A stretch of DNA of 64,000 bases. Source: Demequina sp. NBRC 110053. Its GTDB lineage: Bacteria; Actinomycetota; Actinomycetes; Actinomycetales; Demequinaceae. Of the stretch, positions 25,056-33,923 are shown in pieces. The stretch's first letter is position 1. The number at the start of each line of letters is the position of its first letter. The notes beneath the pieces are model-generated. The model made no database searches, was not told the origin of the DNA, and saw only the letters and a program-made list of their open reading frames with translations. The position numbers and the translations under genes were made by a program. The DNA lies in assembly GCF_002090095.1 (NCBI RefSeq), contig NZ_BBRJ01000002.1:1-64000 (forward strand), written 5' to 3'.

Positions 25056-26741
25056 ATGACGTTCTCGGACGCGGAGTGGGTGCAGCTGCACGAGCTGCTG
25101 AGTTCCGCTGCGGGTGAGGACATCTCTGGTCTGTCGAAGGCGGAGCTGCTTGAGGCGTTGGAGCATGTGGGCAGGGTGTCGCGGACGGTGGGGGCGTTGG
25201 AGGCGCGGTTCGCGGGCGAGGTGGCTCGGCGCACGGCCGATGACCTGCCCGGTGGGGGGCTCGCGCGCATCGAGGGTCATGGGGATGCGCCGGCGATGTT
25301 CTCGAAGGTTCAAGGCGGGTCCGTTCCCCGTGCGAAGCGGTCGGTGGAGGCCGGGGATGCGTTCACGCCCATCGAGGACGACAGCCCGGTGCCCGATGAG
25401 AGCCAGGAGCCTGCGCTGATCCCCGCCCCTGACGGCGGCCCGTCTGCGCCGGCTCGCAAGCGCACGCGTGCGAAGTATCCGCTCGTGGCCGGGGCGCAGC
25501 TGGTCGGCGACATCTCGGTGGAGGCCGCCGCCGCGATCGTGAACGGACTGAATGCTGTGGCTGGACGGGTATCGGCACAGGTGCTGGCCGAGCTTGAGAC
25601 ACGACTGGTGAACAAGGCGCGCACGCTCGACGTGAACGGCGTCAAGCGGGCGGTGGCGCGGGCGGTCGCGAGGATCGACCTCGACGAGCACGAGCGCCAA
25701 GAGAAGGCCGCACACGACAAGCGGTATCTGTGGTGGAAGCAGGACCACTCAGGCAAAGTGGTGATTCACGGTGAGCTCGACGCGGTCACGGCTGCGCCGA
25801 TCTTGACGGTGCTGGAGCAGATGACGACCCTGCAGGTCCGTCAGCAGGCGCGGCCCGCCAAGCCACGCGCCATCGATCCCGTCACGGGTGCGATCACCGA
25901 GCCGTGCGGCTGCCAGGTGTCGCACATCTCGCACGACTGCGCCGGACCGGGTGCATGCCTGAGCGGTCACCGTGACGGCTGCACCGGTGAGGCTCTCGAG
26001 CGGCGCACGATCGGGCAGATCCGCGCCGACGTGCTGCACGACCTGGCCCGCCACATCCTGGGTTGCACCAAGCGTGGCGAGTCGGGGGTGCGGACCACCG
26101 TGATCGTGCGGATGACCCTGGAGAGCCTGCTGCGCGGCCAGGGACTAGCGTCCATCGACGGGATCACCACACCGGTGTCGGCGCGTCAGGCACGCCGCCT
26201 GGCAGGGGATGCCGGCTTCATCCCCGAGGTGCTTGCCGGTGACGGCACCGTGATGGACTTCGGGCGCACCAGACGCCTGTTCACTGCCAGCCAGCGGACC
26301 GCGATGATCGGCCGCGATGGTGGCTGCGCGAAATGCCACGCCCCTCCCGAGTACTGCGAAGCCCACCACATCGAGTTCTGGGAACGCGGCGGGATGACCG
26401 ACCTCGCCAACGGCGTGATGCTGTGCACGAGATGTCATCACGATGTGCACAACCTCGGCTGGCAGATCGACGTGCACGGCAACCGTGTGTCCTTCGTGCC
26501 ACCACCACACATCGATCCGAGCCGCACACCGCAGCCCGGCGGCAACGCAGTGTTCGACATCGACATGACCGCCCTCCACTCCCTCGACACCCAGCCGCCA
26601 CCGGAGATCACCGCCGAAGACGAAGCGCTCGTGCGCCAATGGATCCGCGACGACCACGCACGACACGACCCCTACAACCCCTACGACCCACCCCCACCAG
26701 CAACAACCGCGGACCACCTGCTCGTCGCCCTCGAGGGATGA
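25056..26741 (+). CDS. DUF222 / HNH endonuclease-domain protein (561 aa)
   Basis: A DUF222 region makes up most of the protein, with the core LWWKQDHSGKVVIHGELDAV near residue 230. The C-terminal HNH nuclease shows CAKCHAPPEYCEAHHIEFW, then ANGVMLCTRCHHDVHN. This family (13E12-like) is multicopy in actinobacteria; its biological role is unclear. Between the two domains is an unusual Cys/His cluster, PCGCQVSHISHDCAGPGACL followed by SGHRDGC, that could bind zinc. The ATG at 25056 follows a G-rich stretch. It is the only plus-strand gene between two minus-strand blocks. Confidence 0.88.
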   Translation: MTFSDAEWVQLHELLSSAAGEDISGLSKAELLEALEHVGRVSRTVGALEARFAGEVARRTADDLPGGGLARIEGHGDAPAMFSKVQGGSVPRAKRSVEAGDAFTPIEDDSPVPDESQEPALIPAPDGGPSAPARKRTRAKYPLVAGAQLVGDISVEAAAAIVNGLNAVAGRVSAQVLAELETRLVNKARTLDVNGVKRAVARAVARIDLDEHERQEKAAHDKRYLWWKQDHSGKVVIHGELDAVTAAPILTVLEQMTTLQVRQQARPAKPRAIDPVTGAITEPCGCQVSHISHDCAGPGACLSGHRDGCTGEALERRTIGQIRADVLHDLARHILGCTKRGESGVRTTVIVRMTLESLLRGQGLASIDGITTPVSARQARRLAGDAGFIPEVLAGDGTVMDFGRTRRLFTASQRTAMIGRDGGCAKCHAPPEYCEAHHIEFWERGGMTDLANGVMLCTRCHHDVHNLGWQIDVHGNRVSFVPPPHIDPSRTPQPGGNAVFDIDMTALHSLDTQPPPEITAEDEALVRQWIRDDHARHDPYNPYDPPPPATTADHLLVALEG

Positions 26742-26780
26742 ACGCTGGGCCCACTCGGTCATCGTCCAGCGAGCACCATG

Positions 26781-26835
26781 AGCCAGCACCCCGCACTCGG
26801 GTGTCAGCACCCGGCACCGGCGCCCGGCACCCGGC
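26781..26835. repeat. short direct repeats between convergent genes
   Basis: The interval between the DUF222 gene and rarA contains several near-identical copies of a CACCCGGCACC-type unit in about 50 bases. The copies can also fold back on themselves. It may serve as a bidirectional terminator; nothing else is seen in 26742-26899. Confidence 0.4.
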
Positions 26836-26899
26836 TTTCGGCGACAGCGTGACCACGCCACCACTCACAGCCAACCCGGCCCGCGCATCGGCGCCCAGC

Positions 26900-28228
26900 T
26901 CAGGACGTGCGGCCCAGCATCGCCCTGATGCGCGTCATGCGCTCGGTGACGGTGCGCTCGAAGCCGAACTCCGTGGGCGTGTAGTAACGGCTTCCCTGCA
27001 GAGCCTCCGGAAGGTACTCCTGCGAGGCGACGCCACCGGGCGCGTCGTGGGAGTAGCGATAGCCCTCTCCGTGTCCGATGCGCTCGGCGCCCGAGTAGTG
27101 CGCATCCCGGAGGTGGACGGGCACCACGCCCGCCTTGCCTTTGCGCACGTCCGCAATGGCTGCGTCGATCGCGACGTAGGAGCGGTTCGACTTGGGAGCG
27201 GTCGCCAGATACGTGGTCGCCTGCGCGAGCGGGATGCGTCCCTCCGGCATGCCGATGAAGCTCACGGCATCGGCCGCCGCCTGCGCGATCACCAGTCCCT
27301 GCGGGTCCGCCATGCCGATGTCCTCGCTCGCGAGGATCACGAGCCTGCGCGCGATGAACCTCGGGTCCTCCCCCGCCACCACCATCCGTGCCAGGTAGTG
27401 CAGGGCGGCGTCCACGTCGGACCCACGAACCGACTTGATGAACGCGCTGATGACGTCGTAGTGCTGGTCGCCCGACTTGTCGTACGCCACGAGCGCCGCG
27501 TCCATGGTCCGCTCGGTGAGCTCGGCAGTGATCTCTCCGCCAGCTCCGGCGGCATCCGCGACCGCCTCGAGCAGGGTGAGCGCCTTGCGGGCGTCCGCAC
27601 CGGCCACGCGCAGGATGTGCGACCGCGCGTCCGGCGCGAGCGCCACCTCGCCGTCGAGGCCACGCGGGTCCGCCACCGCCCGATCGATGAGCGCTCCGAG
27701 GTCCTCAGACGCCAGCGGCTGCAGCGTGAGCAGCAGCGACCGCGACAGCAGCGGTCCCACCACGGAGAAGCTCGGATTCTCCGTCGTGGCGCCGATGAGC
27801 GTCACCCACCGGTTCTCGACCGCAGGCAGCAGCGCATCCTGCTGGGTGCGCGTGAAGCGATGGATCTCGTCGACGAACAGCACCGTCTCGCGCTCCCCGG
27901 TCGCGATGCGCCGGCGCGAGTCGTCGATGACCGCGCGAACGTCCTTGATGCCTGCGGTGACCGCCGAGAGCTCGACGAACCGGCGCGCCCCCGCGACGAG
28001 GTACGCCAGTGTGGTCTTGCCGGTGCCGGGCGGTCCCCACAGGATCACCGACGTTGCGGGCGCGTCCTCACCGACGAGCCGCCGCAGCGGCGACCCCTCC
28101 GTCAGCAGATGCGCCTGACCGACGACCTCGTCGAGCTCGCGCGGGCGCATGCGCACCGCGAGCGGGGCGTTCGGACCCGGCTCGGGCACGCCGGTGCCGG
28201 TGCGCTCGGTCGACTCGAACAGGTCCAT
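26900..28228 (-). CDS. rarA: replication-associated recombination ATPase RarA/MgsA (442 aa)
   Basis: This clamp-loader-like AAA+ ATPase acts at stalled replication forks. It has Walker [18 protein letters not shown], Walker [21 protein letters not shown], sensor 1 [14 protein letters not shown], and the C-terminal RarA domain with [19 protein letters not shown] and [16 protein letters not shown]. It begins at the ATG at 28228 (MDLFES). Full length. Confidence 0.95.
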   Translation of the reverse strand: MDLFESTERTGTGVPEPGPNAPLAVRMRPRELDEVVGQAHLLTEGSPLRRLVGEDAPATSVILWGPPGTGKTTLAYLVAGARRFVELSAVTAGIKDVRAVIDDSRRRIATGERETVLFVDEIHRFTRTQQDALLPAVENRWVTLIGATTENPSFSVVGPLLSRSLLLTLQPLASEDLGALIDRAVADPRGLDGEVALAPDARSHILRVAGADARKALTLLEAVADAAGAGGEITAELTERTMDAALVAYDKSGDQHYDVISAFIKSVRGSDVDAALHYLARMVVAGEDPRFIARRLVILASEDIGMADPQGLVIAQAAADAVSFIGMPEGRIPLAQATTYLATAPKSNRSYVAIDAAIADVRKGKAGVVPVHLRDAHYSGAERIGHGEGYRYSHDAPGGVASQEYLPEALQGSRYYTPTEFGFERTVTERMTRIRAMLGRTS

Positions 28229-28353
28229 GCCAGCCACTCTAGGCCGCTGCACCGACGGTGACCGCCCCTGCCCAGCCCGCCAGCGCATCGGCCGCGCTCG
28301 AGCAGCTCAGGCGCGGCGCAGCGTCCGTCGCGTGCCCTGACCGGTGCGTCGCG

Positions 28354-30129
28354 TCAGGCGTCGACCGTCTCCGCGTCCTCCTCTTCAGGCGTGAAGTCCA
28401 CGCCCGCCTCGGCGCGCTGCTCGGCAGTGATGGGTGCGGGCGCAGCCGTGAGGGGGTCGTACCCGCCGCCGGACTTGGGGAACGCGATGACGTCGCGGAT
28501 CGAGTCCGCGCGAGCCAGCAGCGCGACGATCCGATCCCAGCCGAAAGCGATGCCACCATGCGGCGGGGCGCCGAACGAGAACGCCTCCAGCAGGAAGCCG
28601 AACTTCTCCTGCGCCTCCTCCTCGCCGATGCCCATCACCTTGAAGACGCGCTCCTGCACGTCCTGACGGTGGATACGAATCGAGCCGCCGCCGATCTCGT
28701 TGCCGTTGCACACGATGTCGTAGGCGTACGCGAGCGCCTCGCCGGGCACGTGCTCGAAGGTGTCGAGGTACTCAGGCTTGGGGCTCGTGAACGCGTGATG
28801 CACGGCGGTCCAGGCGCCGGAGCCCACCGCGACATCGTCGTCGTCGGTGTCCACAGGCTTGAACAGCGGAGCGTCCACGACCCAGACGAACTCGAACCGG
28901 TCCTCGTCGATCAGTCCCACGCGCCGGCCGATCTCGAGGCGCGCGGCACCCAGCAGGGCGCGCGACGCGTCGGGCTTGCCGGCCGCGAAGAACACGCAGT
29001 CGCCAGGCGCCGCACCCACGGCCTCGGCCAGCCCTGCGCGCTCGGCGTCGGAGAGGTTCTTCGCGACCGGTCCGGCGAGCTCGCCGTCCTCCTGGACCAG
29101 CACGTAGGCGAGGCCGCGCGCACCGCGCTGCTTGGCCCAGTCCTGCCACGCGTCGAGCGTACGGCGCGGCTGGTCCGCGCCGCCGGGCATGACCACGGCG
29201 CCCACGTAGTCCGACTGGAAAACGCGGAACGGCGTGTCCTTGAAGTACTCCGTGAGCTCCGTCAGCTCGAGCCCGAACCGCAGGTCGGGCTTGTCAGAGC
29301 CGAACCTGGCCATCGCATCGGCGTACGTGATGCGCGGGATCGGGGTGGACACCTCGTAGCCGATGAGGCTCCAGAGCTCGCGCACGATCTCCTCGCCCAG
29401 GGCGATCACGTCGTCCTGGTCCACGAAGCTCATCTCGATGTCGAGCTGGGTGAACTCCGGCTGACGGTCGGCCCGGAAGTCCTCGTCGCGGTAGCAGCGG
29501 GCAATCTGGTAGTACCGCTCCATGCCGGCCACCATGAGCAGCTGCTTGAACAGCTGGGGCGACTGCGGCAGCGCGTACCACGAGCCCGGCGCCAGACGCG
29601 CTGGCACGAGGAAGTCGCGCGCCCCCTCAGGGGTCGAGCGCGTCAGCGTGGGCGTCTCGATCTCGAGGAACTCGTGACGGTCGAGCACGCGGCGCGCTGC
29701 CTGGTTGGCCTGGGAGCGCAGCACGATGTTCGCGCGCGGCTGCGGGCGGCGCAGGTCGATGTAGCGGTGCTTGAGGCGAGCCTCCTCGCCCACGGTCACG
29801 TGCTCGTCGACCGGCATCGGCAGGGGCGCGGACTCGTTGAGGATCGTCACGTCGGAGACGACGACCTCGATCTCGCCTGACGGCAGGTTGGGGTTGGACG
29901 ATCCCTCGGGGCGCTCGCGCACCTCTCCCGTCACCTGGATGACGTACTCGTTCCGCAGGCTGTGGGCGACCTCCTCGCGGATCACGACCTGGGCGTAGCC
30001 GGAGGCGTCGCGCAGATCGATGAAGGCGACGCCGCCGTGATCGCGGCGTCGGCCGACCCAGCCTGCGAGGGTGACGGTGGTGCCGGCGTCGGCGGCGCGG
30101 AGGTTTCCTGCGAGGTGGGTGCGGAGCAC
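28354..30129 (-). CDS. aspS: aspartyl-tRNA synthetase (591 aa)
   Basis: A class II bacterial-type enzyme: an OB anticodon-binding domain ([21 protein letters not shown]), motif 2 ([20 protein letters not shown]), the GAD insertion domain, and motif 3 ([15 protein letters not shown]). No asnS is seen in the window, so discriminating or non-discriminating activity cannot be decided here. Start is GTG at 30129 with AAAGG upstream; a GGCGCGC hairpin at 30146-30166 sits just before the ribosome binding site. It lies downstream of hisS on the same strand. Confidence 0.97.
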   Translation of the reverse strand: MLRTHLAGNLRAADAGTTVTLAGWVGRRRDHGGVAFIDLRDASGYAQVVIREEVAHSLRNEYVIQVTGEVRERPEGSSNPNLPSGEIEVVVSDVTILNESAPLPMPVDEHVTVGEEARLKHRYIDLRRPQPRANIVLRSQANQAARRVLDRHEFLEIETPTLTRSTPEGARDFLVPARLAPGSWYALPQSPQLFKQLLMVAGMERYYQIARCYRDEDFRADRQPEFTQLDIEMSFVDQDDVIALGEEIVRELWSLIGYEVSTPIPRITYADAMARFGSDKPDLRFGLELTELTEYFKDTPFRVFQSDYVGAVVMPGGADQPRRTLDAWQDWAKQRGARGLAYVLVQEDGELAGPVAKNLSDAERAGLAEAVGAAPGDCVFFAAGKPDASRALLGAARLEIGRRVGLIDEDRFEFVWVVDAPLFKPVDTDDDDVAVGSGAWTAVHHAFTSPKPEYLDTFEHVPGEALAYAYDIVCNGNEIGGGSIRIHRQDVQERVFKVMGIGEEEAQEKFGFLLEAFSFGAPPHGGIAFGWDRIVALLARADSIRDVIAFPKSGGGYDPLTAAPAPITAEQRAEAGVDFTPEEEDAETVDA

Positions 30130-30145
30130 GGTCGAGCCTTTCTGG

Positions 30146-30166
30146 GGCGCGCTAGACGGGCGCGCC
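30146..30166 (-). other. hairpin in the aspS leader
   Basis: A 7-base GC stem (GGCGCGC / GCGCGCC) with a 7-base loop lies 17 bases upstream of the aspS GTG. It could reduce readthrough from hisS or mask the start region. No T-box elements are evident. Confidence 0.35.
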
Positions 30167-30254
30167 GGATAGGGGTGTCGGGGTCAAGTCTAGCCGCGGG
30201 CCACTCCCCCGAAGGATGGCCACTGGCACGGCCGAGGGGCGCTGAGGACGTGCC

Positions 30255-31604
30255 TCAGTCGGCAGGGACGATGCGCGGGCTGAGGTCCTCTGCGGGCGGC
30301 TCCCAGGTGGCTGCGTCGGCTGGGACCTGGTCGCCCGAGCGGATGTCCTTGACCTCGTCGGAGGCGCCCTCTGAGCCGGGGAACCACACGAAGGGGATGC
30401 CGCGCCTGTCGGCGTGCTGGATCTGCTTGCCGAACTTCGCCGCCGTCGGAGCGACCTCCGTCGCGATGCCGCGACCGCGCAGCGCGTCCGCGATCGCCGT
30501 GGACGCAGCACGGGTCTCCTCATCCGTGACGGCCACGAGCACCGCCGTGGGCACCGCACGCGTCGCCTCCACCAGCCCGGCGCCCAGCATCCTGCTCACG
30601 AGCCGGCTCACGCCGATCGACATCCCGACCCCGGGGAACCCGCCGCCAGCGACGAGCGAGTCGTAGCGACCGCCCGAGCAGATGGAGCCCAGGTCCTCGT
30701 GTCCATCGAGGAACGTCTCGTAGACCGACCCGGTGTAGTAGTCGAGGCCGCGCGCGATCCGCAGGTCGGCGATGGCCGTGCCGGGGACCGCCGCGTTGAC
30801 GCCCTGGACCAAGGCGACCAGCTGCGCGAGACCCTCGCGCAGCTGCGCCTCCGCGTCTGCGACGTCGGCAACGGTGGTGGTGGTCGCCCACAGGTCCTCG
30901 ACCGCATTCACGAACGAGGCATCGGGCGCGCTGATGCGCGCGAGCTCGAGGATCGCGTCCGCGGCCGTCTCCGGCACCTGCTGCTCGACGAGCTCGGCGC
31001 GCACGCCGTCGGGGCCGATCTTGTCCAGCTTGTCGACGCTGCGCAGGGCACCGGCGATGTCGTCGATGCCGACGCCCCGATAGAAGCCCTCCACGAGCCG
31101 GCGGTTGTTGACCCGCATGGTCACGCCGGGCAGCGGCAGCGCCGCCAGCGCACGAGCCATGACCACGGCGACCTCGACGTCGAGGTGGGCGGGCAGGCTC
31201 TGCCGACCCACCACGTCGATGTCCGCCTGATAGAACTCGCGATAGCGGCCCTCCTGGGGGCGCTCCCCGCGCCACACCTTCTGAATCTGGAAGCGCTTGA
31301 ACGGGAAGGCGAGCTCGTTCTGGAACTCCTCGACGTACCGCGCGAACGGCACGGTGAGGTCGAAGTGGAGGCCCAAGCGCGCATCGGCGTCGCCGTCGGC
31401 ATTGAGCCGCGTGAGGGTGTAGATCTCCTTGGCCGCCTCCGACTTGCCGGCGAGGCGCTCGACGGTCTCGACCGCTCGCGTCTCGATCTCGGCGAAGCCG
31501 TGGAGCGTGAAGACCTCCTTCAGCGCATCGATGACGGCGGACTCGACCACGCGCTGCGCGGGGGTCCACTCGGGGTAGCCGGACAGGGGTCGGACGCGTG
31601 CCAT
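30255..31604 (-). CDS. hisS: histidyl-tRNA synthetase (449 aa)
   Basis: A class II synthetase charging tRNA-His. Motif 2 is KVWRGERPQEGRYREFYQAD, histidine-specific signatures are RGLDYYTGSVYE and the SICSGGRYDSLV segment, and motif 3 is GVGMSIGVSRL. The C-terminal anticodon-binding domain is complete, ending in a short polar extension. The ATG at 31604 is at the family position. Divergent from the DUF349 gene. Confidence 0.97.
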   Translation of the reverse strand: MARVRPLSGYPEWTPAQRVVESAVIDALKEVFTLHGFAEIETRAVETVERLAGKSEAAKEIYTLTRLNADGDADARLGLHFDLTVPFARYVEEFQNELAFPFKRFQIQKVWRGERPQEGRYREFYQADIDVVGRQSLPAHLDVEVAVVMARALAALPLPGVTMRVNNRRLVEGFYRGVGIDDIAGALRSVDKLDKIGPDGVRAELVEQQVPETAADAILELARISAPDASFVNAVEDLWATTTTVADVADAEAQLREGLAQLVALVQGVNAAVPGTAIADLRIARGLDYYTGSVYETFLDGHEDLGSICSGGRYDSLVAGGGFPGVGMSIGVSRLVSRMLGAGLVEATRAVPTAVLVAVTDEETRAASTAIADALRGRGIATEVAPTAAKFGKQIQHADRRGIPFVWFPGSEGASDEVKDIRSGDQVPADAATWEPPAEDLSPRIVPAD

Positions 31605-31770
31605 GCGGCCATTGTTCCATCAGCGCTGGCAGGGCCGATGCAGTGCCGGTCACCCGCCGGGCTCGGTCGCTGAGTATTGTGGGGGGCGTTGCCCATGCCG
31701 GACCCTTGGAGGCCAGCCCTGGCGGGACGCCCCGGCATCGTCCCCCCGCCGTGAACGAGGTGCGCTCGAA

Positions 31771-33132
31771 ATGTCCACTCCCCAGCCCAAGCCGATCCCG
31801 AAGCCTGCCCCTCCCAAGGGAGCGAGCCCCGCGGTCATCGCGGCGCATGCCACTCACCCCGTGAAGGTCCCGATCGCGGCCGATGTCTCCGAGGACGAGC
31901 TCAAGGCGGCAGCGCAGTTCGGCGCGGTCGCCGACGACACGGTGACCGTGACGGACGGCGACGCGACCCACGAGGTGGGACCGGCGACCGGAGACGATCC
32001 GCTCGCGCCCTACGTGAAGGCCTACTTCGAGCTGCGCGCGTCCGTCGAGCGCTTCCGTGCGCGCCTGGAGTCAGCGGAGCTGTCGCCCAAGGACATCGAC
32101 GAGTCGCTCGCTTCGCTCACCGCTTCACTGTCCGAGCCCAAGGTGGTCGGCGACCTGCCGGCACTGCGCGAGCGCTTCGAGAAGGTCAGCGCCGAGGCGA
32201 CCGAGGTGCGCGAGCGCATCCAGGAGGAGCGCCGTGCCGCCCGTGCAGAGGCGCTCGCCAAGCGCGAGGCCATCGTGACCAGCGCCGAGGAGATCGCCGC
32301 TCGCGACGAGTCCCAGGTGCACTGGAAGAACGACACGGCCACGCTGCGTGCGCTGCTCGACGACTGGAAGGAGGCGCAGCGTTCCCTCGCGCGCATCCCC
32401 AAGGAGCAGGAGAAGGCGCTGTGGAAGCGATTCACCACGGCCCGCTCCAGCTTCGAGAAGGCGCGCAAGCATCACTTCAGCGAGCTGGACAAGTCCAACG
32501 CCGGCGTCGCCACCCGCAAGGAGCAGCTCGTCGCGCAGGCCGAGAGGCTCGCCGAGACCACCGACTGGGATCGCGGCGCGCGAGGCTTCCGCGACCTCAT
32601 GAACGAGTGGAAGAGCGCCGGTCGGGGCCGTCGCAGCGTCGACGACGCGCTGTGGAAGCGGTTCCAGACGGCGCAGGACTCGTTCTTCGAGGCTCGGCGG
32701 TCAGCGTCTGACGCGGAGGATGCGGCGCTCGCGGAGAACGTCGCTCCCAAGGAGGCCGCCGTGGTGGAGGCCGAGGCGCTGCTGCCGATCACGGATCTCA
32801 GTGCGGCCAAGCAGGCGCTGCGCGCCGCCCAGGACCGGTTCGAGGCGGCTGGCCGCGTGCCCCGCGGCGATGTCGCGCGCCTCAACAAGCGCATGAGCGC
32901 CGTGGAGCAGGCCGTGCGCGACGCCGAGGACAAGGAGTGGACCTCTCGCAACCCCGAGCTCGAGGCGCGGGCCACGGGCGCCGCTGCCCAGCTCCAGTCC
33001 GCCATCGCTGAGCTCGAGGACGACCTGGCCGCGGCCAAGTCCTCGGGCGACAAGCGCAAGGTCAAGGAGGCCGAGGAGGCGCTCAAGGCTCGGCGTTCGT
33101 GGCTCGAGCAGATCCAGGGCGTCGTCTCCTAG
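31771..33132 (+). CDS. DUF349 coiled-coil protein (453 aa)
   Basis: After a Pro/Lys-rich N-terminus the protein is almost entirely helical. It carries repeated DUF349 units with the core LLDDWKEAQRSLARIPKEQEKALWKRF and again LMNEWKSAGRGRRSVDDALWKRFQTA, spaced about 70-75 residues apart. The family is widespread in actinobacteria next to hisS and relA; its function is unknown. Start ATG at 31771. A strong hairpin follows the stop. Confidence 0.88.
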   Translation: MSTPQPKPIPKPAPPKGASPAVIAAHATHPVKVPIAADVSEDELKAAAQFGAVADDTVTVTDGDATHEVGPATGDDPLAPYVKAYFELRASVERFRARLESAELSPKDIDESLASLTASLSEPKVVGDLPALRERFEKVSAEATEVRERIQEERRAARAEALAKREAIVTSAEEIAARDESQVHWKNDTATLRALLDDWKEAQRSLARIPKEQEKALWKRFTTARSSFEKARKHHFSELDKSNAGVATRKEQLVAQAERLAETTDWDRGARGFRDLMNEWKSAGRGRRSVDDALWKRFQTAQDSFFEARRSASDAEDAALAENVAPKEAAVVEAEALLPITDLSAAKQALRAAQDRFEAAGRVPRGDVARLNKRMSAVEQAVRDAEDKEWTSRNPELEARATGAAAQLQSAIAELEDDLAAAKSSGDKRKVKEAEEALKARRSWLEQIQGVVS

Positions 33133-33150
33133 GAGGCATCCACAGCCCCA

Positions 33151-33183
33151 CGGCCCGGCCTGCTGTCCACAGCGGCCGGGCCG
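33151..33183 (+). terminator. terminator of the DUF349 gene
   Basis: A 10-base GC stem (CGGCCCGGCC / GGCCGGGCCG), extended inward by GCTG/CAGC past a single bulged T, lies 18 bases after the stop codon. Confidence 0.75.
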
Positions 33184-33222
33184 CTTCGCGCACGGCGCGG
33201 TGTCGCGCGGCAGGCTGGTGCG

Positions 33223-33759
33223 ATGCTGTTCGTCACCCCGCGCCAGGTGGGCCGGATCGAGTACGGGCGGATGGTCCGTGACGGCATCATCCGCACCCTG
33301 ATCCCCGGCCATGCGCTGCCTGCCGGCATCCCCGACTCTCCCCCGCTGCGGCGCACGATGCTCGGCGCGCTGGTCCCTGCCGGAGCTCAGGTCACCGGTC
33401 TCGCCGCAGCGTGGGCCCATGGGTGCGGGGACCTTCCCACGGTCGTGCACGTGCGGACCGACCCGCGGCGCCGCGTGCGCTCGATGTCGTTCCCGCTGCC
33501 GCTCGAGCAGCACGGCGTGGGCATCGCTGCCACGGGCGACGGCTTCCCCGGCGCCATCGCGCCTCTTGAGGTGGCCCTCGTCGACGCGATGCGGTGGTCC
33601 CCTGAGGCCGCGACCGCATGCGTGCGCTCGTCCCTGCGCTCAGGAGCGGTCCTGCGCGAGCGCATCGACGCCCGCGTCGCGGAGGTGACCCGGGCACGTG
33701 CGTCCCCCGAACTCGAGGGCGCGTGGGCAGAGGCCACACGGGCACTCGATGCCGCATGA
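33223..33759 (+). CDS. hypothetical protein, weakly AbiEi-antitoxin-like (178 aa)
   Basis: I do not recognise this gene with confidence. The first 75 residues (TPRQVGRIEYGRMVRDGIIR, then LIPGHALPAG and VTGLAAAWAHGCGDLP) resemble the helix-turn-helix plus short beta segment that opens many actinobacterial proteins labelled AbiEi-type antitoxin. No partner toxin gene is adjacent, so a toxin-antitoxin role is not supported. The C-terminal third is helical and Arg/Ala-rich. It lies just upstream of a 14-base tandem repeat array. Confidence 0.6.
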   Translation: MLFVTPRQVGRIEYGRMVRDGIIRTLIPGHALPAGIPDSPPLRRTMLGALVPAGAQVTGLAAAWAHGCGDLPTVVHVRTDPRRRVRSMSFPLPLEQHGVGIAATGDGFPGAIAPLEVALVDAMRWSPEAATACVRSSLRSGAVLRERIDARVAEVTRARASPELEGAWAEATRALDAA

Positions 33760-33794
33760 GAACCATCGGAGATGCCGCCGCTGGCGGTGTCGGC

Positions 33795-33918
33795 GCGACG
33801 GTCCTGGTACGGCGGTGGTGGCGCGACGGTCCTGGTGCAACGGGGCCAGTGCGACGGGGCTAGTGCGACGGGGCTCGTGCGACGGTGCTGGTGCGGCGGT
33901 GCTGGCGCGACGGAGGCG
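33795..33918. repeat. 14-base tandem repeat array, about 8.8 copies
   Basis: Consecutive 14-base units of the form GCGACGGNNCTNGT run from 33795 to 33918, diverged from each other by one to five bases; units 1 and 3 are identical. The period is not a multiple of three, so it is not a coding repeat. It fills the gap between two convergent genes and ends 5 bases before the relA stop. Confidence 0.85.
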
Positions 33919-33923
33919 CCGCG

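Noticed and set aside
30130-30254. T-box riboswitch ahead of aspS
   Set aside because: Only a short GC hairpin is present; no specifier loop or antiterminator core could be found.
33223-33759. Toxin-antitoxin pair
   Set aside because: The protein resembles AbiEi antitoxin N-termini only weakly and there is no toxin gene beside it.
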